DNA from: Mnemiopsis leidyi
Lineage: Eukaryota; Ctenophora; Tentaculata; Lobata; Bolinopsidae
Length of the DNA: 26,813 nucleotides
Assembly (NCBI GenBank): GCA_000226015.1
Contig: JH152665.1
Coordinates: 181,609-208,421, forward strand
Direction: 5' to 3'
Shown here: positions 23,001 through 26,813 of the stretch, piece after piece
Layout: every line of letters starts with the position of its first letter
How positions within the stretch are numbered: position 1 is the first letter of the stretch
Notes under the pieces: model-generated
Seen by the model: the letters and a program-made list of their open reading frames with translations, nothing else
Told to the model about the DNA's origin: nothing
The model's database searches: none
Program-made: the position numbers and the translations under genes

Positions 23001-25953
23001 AGGCCAAGAGATTTATACTCATACTACGGTTACAATAATTCAACAGAGTTTAAGATAAAATCCACGCAAAAAACCTTGTTTATAACAGCAGTGACTCTGT
23101 CCATGAGATCATGTCTCATCTCACTGAGATCTAGCATGTCGTCCAGCTCAATCTGGTAGTGATCCATCCCGTTGTGTTTGGCTATACGGGGGATCAGCGA
23201 GGACAGCTTGTAAGCGTCGTCCACGATCCCTTCTATTAGCTCCATGAAACCGTCCTCGGAACCGAATTCCAGTGAAGGTACGAATACCATATCTGGTATT
23301 GCTAGCTCCAATCTGGGAGTATAATTTATTGAGTTTGTAAGTACTTAAGTAGCAACGTTTTGTTGTGCAAGTTCAATCCTATTGGTAGCCTTACCAGGCC
23401 ATGCCACCGAGTAAAAGCCTTAAAGTAAATTTAAGAATATTGATCCAAAAGGTATGATGATAGTGCGTTAGTTTTGAAGTGAGTTTAAGATGTCCAATTT
23501 TGAGTGCTGATTTTGAAGCTATATGAAAGCTGAACTGTCAATAAATAAAGACTGGCGCTATATTCGGTCTACCTAGCTTCCATGAGAGGCATGATATCAG
23601 GAGCGTTAAGCTCAGTGTTCTCCAGGAGATAGGCCAGGGAACATTGCACTGCGTTGAAGAACCCATCCAGGATCATATCGTCAATGTAGTCTAGATAGTT
23701 TCTCCAGTGGTCACTGTCGTCTGTCGCTTTGAACAGAGTCAGGTTGGTCGACACAATTTCCTGGATCTTAACTCCATCTTGTTTTATCAAGTTGTAGCGA
23801 GCTTCCAACATCGCAGCTCGGTCCTGAGTTATAGTTAAAGGATGAAATATTGAGTAATAGTTGAGTCAGTGGATGAGGTCCTGAGTAATAGTTTAGTAAA
23901 GGGATGAAGTTAACGTTCTTAAATTCTGAGCCTGATTTCTAAAAGAAGCAAAGATAATAGTTAAAATATTGAGTGAGGCGTGGTCCGGAAGCAGACATGA
24001 TGTAAATCAGATGGCGCATGACAGTTTTGACTTAAGTGACAAAAAGCTGCTAGTTTTACTGTTTTAGGTTTGACGTTAGTTGAGCTAAAGACCGTGAAGT
24101 ACTGACTGAAGCTGGAGCATAGCATTGGCGGCAGCAAAATAATCCCTTTCAAAAAGACAATAACGGCTTTGAACTCTACTTAATATGGTTCATCAATTAC
24201 TGCAAACACCTAAGCCATTTTTCTGGAGTGTTTACCAGTTCAGAAACCGAGACTGGAGGTACGACCACTGATGAGATGCCTCCTCAAAGATGGGTCTATG
24301 GTTCGATTTGACATCTGGGTTCCTACCACCGCAGTAGGCTATTTGTAGTTCTCTGTATTACAACCAGTGTTTTTTACTTTAATCAAAATCCTATTTATAG
24401 TTAAGAAACTTATAATTACATTGACATATTGTTGTATGTCCAATGTTGAATGTCTGCTGTACTTCTGCTGTACCAAGTATTTAAGCAGTTATGTATTACA
24501 CGCAGTACTTTAACCTAGAATCCGTATCACGTCTTTCTTTGGAAATAATGGGCATGTTTGTTACAACCCCTAAATTTCATACTTCAAGGAACCTTAAAAT
24601 TAAATAAATACCAGCGATATTGCATATTGAAATTCATGATTTCTACGTTGCGTGATGGTAACGCCGAATAAAGGATAACTCACGTCAAGGTTGAGCAAGC
24701 CGCGTTTCTCCTTTCTCTCGTAGAGCGGATAGTCACACCATTTCGCCATGATGTTGTTCATCGCCTCCACGTTGTCCTTGGCGGAGGAGACGCGTTGTTC
24801 CAGGTTGCCGGTTGTCTGACGAGTCTCTTCGATATAGGTCCAGACATCTAAACAGTCTCGGTTTACTTGTTCGGTTTAATGGTTGATGTATGAATGGATA
24901 TGGTTACGCGTATTCGTATTTCTATGGAATTTGCTGGGTTCCGAGGAATGAAACATTTCTGATACTGATAGGATTTAACGACCAACTAGATGTTTGTTAA
25001 ACTTCGTATTTAATTGTCTGTTGACAATTGGCCTATAGCGTCGATTTCCCATTTCGAGAATTATCATTCTGATAACCTCAGACCATGGTAGCTAAAAGCT
25101 CGGTCGACCCAGCCTTATCTGAACAAACTAACGCCACCCAACAGGCGCCAGTCACGTCAAAATACCGAAATATTCTCACGCGTGAGAAAAGTTCACAATG
25201 CGAGAGGATTGCCACAATTTAACTTCAAACAGTCTCGGCATTTAGCGCAGTGGATGATATCCGCTTTCAAATAATGGAGATTTGAGGGATCATTTTTCAT
25301 TACCAATTGCGGGTGTCGTGAACTATATGTGACTATAAGAATATCTTATATCATATTATCCCATCCCGTCCCGTTGACTACAAGCACCCCTTAATGACGC
25401 TTTCCCAGTTGCGATTTATATCGATTTATATCGATTTGTATCGATTGAATTTTATAATGCTTGCGAGTATGGTAGAAGTTTGGTAGAAATAGCAAACTAA
25501 CCGTCGCTCTTCCAGTTGAGACTAGTGATAGCACGGTCGAGTTGAATATCAAGATGTCCGAGTTGACCTTCAATTAGAGGATACTCTACGTCTAGTATCG
25601 TCTCGCGCACTTTGTTGTACCTGAACAGATCGGTATAGGTGAGAAACTGACAACTATTGTCCTTGTCTATTAAACTAAACTTGTAGCCTGACAGATGTTT
25701 TGTCTTTTTAGATATTAACGAGATATGGAAATGTAAGTTTCTGAGAAGCAATCCGTCGACCACGATAAGCTAATTCAGTTGAGGATAGATTGACAAGTTG
25801 TTGCGTTTACCTGGACACGATGAGGTCGAGGTTGGCGAGGTACTGTCTGAAGAGATCGTTCTTCGAGTAGATACCAGCAGCTGATCCAGGTATTTCGATA
25901 TCTTCACGCTTCAGGGATTCAAGATACCGTACTTCACGTAGAACAGACACAAG
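4828..25953 (-). CDS. DNAH9/11/17-like: Axonemal outer-arm dynein beta-type heavy chain (DNAH9/11/17 group), 31 exons, 5' partial
   Basis: Force-generating AAA+ ATPase subunit of the ciliary outer dynein arm, sliding doublet microtubules. Exons, 5' to 3': 25953-25811, 25620-25502, 24847-24684, 23823-23573, 23312-23075, 22940-22764, 21810-21559, 21380-21240, 21087-20948, 20452-20260, 19464-19304, 18944-18833, 18583-18461, 18092-17970, 17699-17388, 17247-17059, 16949-16692, 16465-16218, 15744-15631, 15321-15128, 14378-14153, 14028-13890, 13682-13395, 13239-12644, 12443-12269, 12076-6808, 6581-6367, 6213-6031, 5860-5632, 5369-5205, 5051-4828. They total 11,361 nt (3,786 residues). P-loops: AAA1 GPAGTGKT (15243-15266), AAA2 GNAGTGKT (13165-13188), AAA3 GSAGTGKT (11792-11815), AAA4 GVGGSGKQS (10754-10780). 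Stalk plus microtubule-binding domain is about 9224-10081. Colinear similarity, recalled from memory, is strongest to vertebrate DNAH9/DNAH17; the exact paralog is unresolved. The N-terminal roughly 650-700 residues lie right of the window. Confidence 0.97.
5205..5369 (-). CDS. Dynein exon 30 of window (C-terminal domain)
   Basis: Encodes (A)[19 protein letters not shown] through GARWDSQS, with the family block [16 protein letters not shown]. Acceptor CCCTGCAG, donor GTTCGT, ends in phase 1. Confidence 0.96.
5632..5860 (-). CDS. Dynein exon 29 of window (C-terminal domain)
   Basis: Encodes [20 protein letters not shown] through FFNPQSFLT, with [19 protein letters not shown]. Acceptor CTCGCTAG, donor GTATGT, ends in phase 1. 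Confidence 0.96.
6031..6213 (-). CDS. Dynein exon 28 of window (C-terminal domain)
   Basis: Encodes [20 protein letters not shown] through LKELDLGLK, containing [11 protein letters not shown], a very conserved segment. 61 codons, phase 0 at both ends. Confidence 0.96.
6367..6581 (-). CDS. Dynein exon 27 of window (C-terminal domain)
   Basis: Encodes (G)[19 protein letters not shown] through MTKEEK, with the family block [21 protein letters not shown] small Gly/Ala-rich insert (GAGAGAAG) follows QPRD. Acceptor TTTCTTAG, donor GTTTGT, phase 0. Confidence 0.96.
6651..6740. repeat. 28-bp tandem repeat, three copies, in dynein intron
   Basis: Units containing CTTGTAATTCTATT.TTAAATAG start at about 6658, 6686 and 6714, an exact 28-bp spacing with a few substitutions. 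They lie in the 226-bp intron between exons 26 and 27. Confidence 0.9.
6766..6806. repeat. 21-bp tandem duplication touching the exon 26 splice donor
   Basis: TATAGGTTTAAGACAAA occurs twice, 21 bp apart, and the second copy ends at the donor (GTTTGTC on the minus strand). One copy therefore carries the real 5' splice site sequence. Confidence 0.9.
6808..12076 (-). CDS. Dynein exon 26 of window: giant 5,269-bp exon (AAA3 to C-terminal region)
   Basis: Begins [12 protein letters not shown] after acceptor TTTCAG and ends LLLAP(G) before donor GTTTGT. It encodes 1,756 uninterrupted codons. In order: AAA3 Walker A GSAGTGKT (11792-11815) and Walker [15 protein letters not shown]4 Walker [10 protein letters not shown] (10754-10780) and Walker B-like [12 protein letters not shown]; stalk coiled coil 1 (about 9743-10081); microtubule-binding domain (about 9389-9742); coiled coil 2 (about 9224-9388); AAA5 with [22 protein letters not shown]6 with [15 protein letters not shown]; and the start of the C-terminal domain with [16 protein letters not shown] and [17 protein letters not shown]. 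No frameshift or stop interrupts it, so it is not a pseudogene. Confidence 0.98.
12269..12443 (-). CDS. Dynein exon 25 of window (AAA2-AAA3)
   Basis: Encodes (R)[19 protein letters not shown] through [13 protein letters not shown]. First base completes an Arg codon with exon 24. Donor GTGTGT, phase 0. The overlapping plus-strand frame (12221-12529) is a shadow. Confidence 0.95.
12644..13239 (-). CDS. Dynein exon 24 of window (AAA2)
   Basis: Encodes [20 protein letters not shown], the AAA2 P-loop GNAGTGKT (13165-13188), and the Walker B-like [20 protein letters not shown]. It also carries the [15 protein letters not shown] signature. 198 codons plus two bases. Donor GTAAGT. Confidence 0.97.
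13395..13682 (-). CDS. Dynein exon 23 of window (AAA1-AAA2)
   Basis: Encodes [20 protein letters not shown] through [10 protein letters not shown], including [19 protein letters not shown] and [12 protein letters not shown]. 96 codons, phase 0 at both ends. Donor GTACGG. Confidence 0.96.
13795..13889. repeat. Imperfect ~29-bp tandem repeat running into a splice donor
   Basis: Copies starting GAACCATG (13795, 13825), GAACACGG (13854) and GAACCATA (13881) share a GGAAAGAT-GAAG core at 27-30 bp spacing. The last copy contains the minus-strand donor GTATGGTTC of dynein exon 22. Confidence 0.75.
13890..14028 (-). CDS. Dynein exon 22 of window (AAA1)
   Basis: Encodes (R)[20 protein letters not shown] through ELLSKQ. 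Acceptor CATATTTCAG. Donor GTATGG lies at the edge of a roughly 29-bp imperfect tandem repeat in the intron. Confidence 0.96.
14153..14378 (-). CDS. Dynein exon 21 of window (AAA1 Walker B)
   Basis: Encodes [20 protein letters not shown] with the AAA1 Walker B CFDEFN, then [20 protein letters not shown]. Acceptor TCCCACAG, donor GTGAGA. Starts and ends with two-base partial codons. Confidence 0.97.
14379..15127. other. Dynein intron, 749 bp, nothing recognised
   Basis: AT-rich intron between the AAA1 Walker A and Walker B exons. A 104-codon minus-strand frame (14737-15051) has no family features, so I treat it as chance. Confidence 0.7.
15128..15321 (-). CDS. Dynein exon 20 of window (AAA1 P-loop)
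   Basis: Encodes (R)[17 protein letters not shown], the AAA1 Walker [20 protein letters not shown] at 15243-15266 (GPAGTGKT part), and [22 protein letters not shown]1 is the main ATP-hydrolysing site of dyneins. Donor GTAAGT, phase 1. Confidence 0.97.
15322..15630. other. Dynein intron, 309 bp, nothing recognised
   Basis: Intron between exons 19 and 20 of the window, bounded by GT-AG on the minus strand. No repeat or RNA seen. Confidence 0.7.
15631..15744 (-). CDS. Dynein exon 19 of window (entry to AAA1)
   Basis: Encodes (R)[19 protein letters not shown] through [30 protein letters not shown] leads into AAA1. Begins with one base and ends with two. Donor GTATTT. Confidence 0.95.
15745..16217. 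other. Dynein intron, 473 bp, containing a dispersed-repeat copy
   Basis: Intron between exons 18 and 19 of the window. The segment 15855-15922 resembles part of the intergenic element at 2589-2694 (see separate repeat entry). Confidence 0.65.
15855..15922. repeat. Second copy of a dispersed repeat also found at 2589-2694
   Basis: Shares with the intergenic copy, in the same order and orientation: ATACCCGACTC, CGCAGCT, TTTCGTTA and AGACGGATAT.ATCTCGTCAA. The intergenic copy has about 35 extra bases between the first and last blocks. Probably a fragment of a mobile-element family. Confidence 0.6.
16218..16465 (-). CDS. Dynein exon 18 of window (linker end)
   Basis: Encodes [20 protein letters not shown] through AWLSQIKH; contains [15 protein letters not shown], conserved before AAA1. 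Ends in phase 2 (AG). Donor GTAGGC. Confidence 0.95.
16692..16949 (-). CDS. Dynein exon 17 of window (linker)
   Basis: Encodes [19 protein letters not shown] through [10 protein letters not shown], including [11 protein letters not shown]. 86 codons, phase 0 at both ends. Acceptor TAATTTTAG, donor GTAGGG. Confidence 0.95.
17059..17247 (-). CDS. Dynein exon 16 of window (linker)
   Basis: Encodes [20 protein letters not shown] through LEFKK with the near-invariant [17 protein letters not shown]. 63 codons, phase 0. Donor GTAGGA. Confidence 0.95.
17388..17699 (-). CDS. Dynein exon 15 of window (linker)
   Basis: Encodes [19 protein letters not shown] through FAQLEDIQ; includes [21 protein letters not shown], a linker hallmark. 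104 codons, phase 0 at both ends. Confidence 0.95.
17970..18092 (-). CDS. Dynein exon 14 of window (linker)
   Basis: Encodes [19 protein letters not shown] through IETLEDNQ. 41 codons, phase 0 at both ends. The donor GTGAGT directly follows a CAA codon. Confidence 0.94.
18093..18460. other. Dynein intron, 368 bp, nothing recognised
   Basis: AT-rich intron between exons 13 and 14 of the window. No coding or repeat signal beyond base composition. Confidence 0.65.
18461..18583 (-). CDS. Dynein exon 13 of window (linker)
   Basis: Encodes [18 protein letters not shown] through ATKELNMEK, including the conserved [16 protein letters not shown] block ([12 protein letters not shown] here). 41 codons in phase 0. 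Donor GTTGGA. Confidence 0.94.
18833..18944 (-). CDS. Dynein exon 12 of window (linker)
   Basis: Encodes (S)[19 protein letters not shown] through [19 protein letters not shown] is diagnostic of the linker in outer-arm beta chains. Acceptor TTCCCCAG, donor GTAAGA. Confidence 0.95.
18945..19303. other. Dynein intron, 359 bp, nothing recognised
   Basis: Intron between exons 11 and 12 of the window, GT-AG bounded on the minus strand. Confidence 0.65.
19304..19464 (-). CDS. Dynein exon 11 of window
   Basis: Encodes [20 protein letters not shown] through KEMRAWDVY, matching the WDM...DWKTTKW segment at the start of the linker. Acceptor GTGTTTCAG, donor GTACTG, ends in phase 2. Confidence 0.94.
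19465..20259. other. Dynein intron, 795 bp, nothing recognised
   Basis: AT-rich intron between exons 10 and 11 of the window. A B-box-like AGGTTCGAATAG near 20137 has no partner A box or tRNA fold. Confidence 0.65.
20260..20452 (-). CDS. Dynein exon 10 of window (linker approach)
   Basis: Encodes [18 protein letters not shown] through [25 protein letters not shown] matches the family. First base completes a Glu codon with exon 9. Donor GTAACT, phase 0. Confidence 0.94.
20453..20947. other. Dynein intron, 495 bp, nothing recognised
   Basis: Intron between exons 9 and 10 of the window. Frames that extend from exon 10 into it end quickly and show no conservation. Confidence 0.65.
20948..21087 (-). 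CDS. Dynein exon 9 of window
   Basis: Encodes [20 protein letters not shown] through [17 protein letters not shown] is a family landmark. Acceptor CTTCCAG, donor GTAAGT, ends in phase 2. Confidence 0.94.
21240..21380 (-). CDS. Dynein exon 8 of window
   Basis: Encodes [20 protein letters not shown] through EVHQQLQ; the [15 protein letters not shown] motif is strongly conserved. 47 codons, phase 0 at both ends. Donor GTTAAA. Confidence 0.94.
21559..21810 (-). CDS. Dynein exon 7 of window (tail/linker approach)
   Basis: Encodes [16 protein letters not shown] through VEDGDYEGL, matching the IDTYEALYEEV and KWSWMF regions of the family. 84 codons, phase 0 at both ends. Acceptor TTCCCTAG, donor GTGAGT. 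Confidence 0.94.
21811..22763. other. Dynein intron, 953 bp, with degraded copies of the exon 6 end
   Basis: Longest dynein intron in the window. Its part nearest exon 6 (about 22480-22763) holds several diverged copies of the exon 6/donor sequence. Plus-strand frame 22228-22479 has no recognisable product. Confidence 0.65.
22549..22790. repeat. Degraded direct repeats related to the exon 6 splice donor region
   Basis: The sequence CGCTGACCTGTTCTTTAAAC followed by TGTTCAAGAG at 22757-22786 covers the exon 6 end and donor. Diverged copies are seen at about 22701-22731 (CGCTAACCTGTTATTCTAAC), 22657-22675 (CGCTGATCTGTTGTTTGG) and 22549-22570 (CTTGTTCTTTGAACTGTTCA). Confidence 0.55.
22764..22940 (-). 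CDS. Dynein exon 6 of window (tail)
   Basis: Encodes [19 protein letters not shown] through [10 protein letters not shown], matching the [14 protein letters not shown] segment of outer-arm beta chains. 59 codons, phase 0 at both ends. Donor GTCAGC is unusual; degraded copies of this exon end lie in the intron beyond it. Confidence 0.93.
23075..23312 (-). CDS. Dynein exon 5 of window (tail)
   Basis: Encodes (R)[18 protein letters not shown] through DRVTAVINK. Matches the conserved LELSYPEIVFSPSL-like region. The donor, GTTTTT, is weak, but phase and alignment support it. Confidence 0.92.
23573..23823 (-). CDS. Dynein exon 4 of window (tail)
   Basis: Encodes [17 protein letters not shown] through [11 protein letters not shown]. 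Acceptor AACTCAG; a duplicated acceptor copy lies 57 bp upstream in the transcript. Donor GTAGAC, ends in phase 2. Confidence 0.93.
23821..23905. repeat. 57-bp tandem duplication containing a splice acceptor
   Basis: GGTCCTGAGT.ATAGTT...GGATGAA is present at 23820 and again at 23877. The first copy contains the used acceptor of exon 4 (minus CTCAG/GACC) and the second is a copy of the same site inside the intron. Confidence 0.75.
23824..24683. other. Dynein intron, 860 bp
   Basis: Intron between exons 3 and 4 of the window. Apart from the acceptor-side duplication I see only AT-rich sequence. A TATGGTTCGATTTG B-box-like string near 24298 is not part of a tRNA. Confidence 0.65.
24684..24847 (-). 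CDS. Dynein exon 3 of window (tail)
   Basis: Encodes (D)[18 protein letters not shown] and on to KRGLLNLD, a conserved tail segment. Acceptor CTGTTTAG, donor GTGAGT, ends in phase 0. Confidence 0.93.
24848..25501. other. Dynein intron, 654 bp, with short palindrome and 10-bp repeat
   Basis: Intron between exons 2 and 3 of the window. It contains the perfect 16-bp palindrome TTCTCACGCGTGAGAA at 25173-25188 and a 10-bp tandem repeat at 25411-25450. Confidence 0.65.
25411..25450. repeat. 10-bp tandem repeat, four copies
   Basis: Four successive decamers of the type TCGATTTATA (GCGATTTATA, TCGATTTATA, TCGATTTGTA, TCGATTGAAT) lie in a dynein intron. Confidence 0.85.
25502..25620 (-). CDS. Dynein exon 2 of window (tail)
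   Basis: Encodes (R)[18 protein letters not shown] and on to SLNWKSD; the latter matches the conserved LNWNSE region before VWDYI in DNAH9/17. Acceptor CTGTTCAG, donor GTTAGT, ends in phase 1. Confidence 0.93.
25811..25953 (-). CDS. Dynein exon 1 of window (tail)
   Basis: Acceptor TCCCCAG precedes [13 protein letters not shown], a conserved tail segment; donor is GTAAAC. It starts in phase 0 and ends in phase 2, the AG completing an Arg with the next exon. The upstream exon is outside the window. Confidence 0.92.
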
Positions 25954-26813
25954 CTGGGGAGATAAGGATAAGGATGGATAGATGGCTCTGTTTTCAAGCA
26001 TAAGAACTTCTTATTAAGAAGTCGTCTTATTAAGAAGTCTGTTCAATGTTAATTTACAAAGTTTTGACCTTTCTCGATAATAATGCATCTTCATTGATAT
26101 ATATATATTGATTCTACAGCTGTGGCTTCAATACGTATTCTACCTTGTTGTGCGCGTTAGTGTCACACAGGTAGTTACTTACGAAGTAAGTAACTACCTG
26201 TGTGAGGTAGTTACTTACGAAGTAAATAACTTCCTGTGTGAGGTAGTTTATACTTACGTCGTAAGTAACTACCTATGTCACGTGACAGGTAGTGATACGT
26301 GTATTGTAAGAATACGACGCTTCTGTCTAACTTTTAATTATAGATTACTTAGTCAAACGGTCAAATCATATTAAGGGGGAATTGTAAAAATTTAGCTAGA
26401 CCAACGGACTGTACAGTAACCTAAAGCACCCTAATGGGCATCAATTGCACCACTTATTTTTTGATTCTAAGATGACGCATTTTTTAAAATCGCAAAAAGA
26501 AAATTTTTCCGAGAATTTGGAAATTTTTGGAAATTTACATTGCATGAATAAAACTCAGCCGTTTCTAATTGAATCATGCTGAAAATTTGCACGAATTTTA
26601 TTTATACCTTTGTTAAGCAGCTGTAAAAATTTCACGAAAAACTAATAAAAGTTGACTCAACGGCACCTGTCCAAAGTTGCCAAGTCCCAAAAATTTCTTT
26701 TTTATGTTAACTAACTTTGAAAATTTGCATACGCTACTGTGAAATGTCAAGCACCTTGAAACTTTGCTACACAGGTAGAAGACAACGATAGAAAATTTGA
26801 TGCTATGAAAGTC
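25954..26813. other. Dynein intron (partial) or upstream sequence, no exon found
   Basis: I searched the minus strand for the exon preceding LVSVLREV and found none, so this is probably one intron of at least 860 bp. Its first part has a nested AAGAAGT repeat (26005-26040) and the palindromic array (26164-26277). The last 350 bp are A/T-rich with about eight AAATTT cores. Confidence 0.6.
26164..26277. repeat. Tandem array of three ~36-bp palindromic units
   Basis: The first unit is a perfect inverted repeat: 19-bp arms 26164-26182 and 26186-26204 around GAA. Two further units of about 36-37 bp (26205-26240, 26241-26277) repeat AGGTAGTT.ACTTACG..GTAAGTAACTACCT with a few changes. The array is followed by the palindrome GTCACGTGAC. 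The translated plus frame shows a 12-residue repeat (VVTYEVSNYLCE), which I attribute to the DNA repeat. Confidence 0.92.

Noticed and set aside
24240..24350. tRNA-like B-box string (GGTTCGATTTG) near 24300, and a similar one near 20137
   Set aside because: No A box at the right distance and no cloverleaf; single 11-mers of this type are expected by chance.
1..25953. Functional link between the SUN gene and the dynein gene as a nucleus-motor cluster
   Set aside because: LINC complexes engage cytoplasmic dynein, whereas this is an axonemal outer-arm chain; adjacency of unrelated genes is the simpler reading.
26108..26374. Plus-strand ORF with a 12-residue repeat (VVTYEVSNYLCE type)
   Set aside because: The 36-bp DNA repeat is a multiple of three, which creates a peptide repeat automatically; it is palindromic DNA in a dynein intron.

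Overview
The window is metazoan nuclear DNA. It contains spliced genes with GT-AG introns, AT-rich non-coding sequence, and proteins of motile cilia and of the nuclear envelope. I cannot name the species. Compact introns (about 80-950 bp) and scattered short repeats suggest an invertebrate or early-branching animal rather than a vertebrate.

Layout. (1) Positions 1-1096, plus strand: the last three coding exons of a SUN-domain (Sad1/UNC-84) nuclear-envelope protein; its 5' part lies beyond the left edge. (2) 1097-3672: about 2.6 kb without a convincing gene. It holds an exact 7 x 19 bp tandem array of a palindromic unit, a composite mobile-element-like region (about 2140-2840) and a roughly 175 bp tandem duplication (3251-3609). 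(3) 3673-4233, plus strand: an ORF whose C-terminal 108 residues look like a small secreted basic protein or peptide precursor; unrecognised. (4) 4828-25953, minus strand: the dominant gene, an axonemal outer-arm dynein beta-type heavy chain (DNAH9/DNAH11/DNAH17 group). I could place 31 consecutive exons. All junctions are GT-AG, all phases are compatible, and the total is 11,361 nt = 3,786 residues plus stop. The gene runs off the right edge, so roughly the first 650-700 residues of an about 4,450-residue protein are missing. (5) 25954-26813: dynein intron with a palindromic 36-bp repeat array and A/T-rich sequence.

The dynein fragment covers the late tail, the linker, AAA1-AAA4 with their P-loops, the stalk and microtubule-binding domain, AAA5-AAA6 and the C-terminal domain. 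Its architecture is very uneven: 30 exons average about 200 bp, but one exon is 5,269 bp and encodes everything from the AAA2/AAA3 boundary into the C-terminal region without an intron. This suggests block intron loss, possibly through a cDNA intermediate.

A second recurring pattern is short direct tandem duplication touching or lying next to splice sites, seen at five junctions in two genes (SUN last intron; dynein introns after exons 3, 6, 22 and 26). I found no prokaryotic features, CRISPR arrays, rRNA or convincing tRNA genes. The SUN and dynein genes are simply neighbours; nothing in the sequence indicates they work together.
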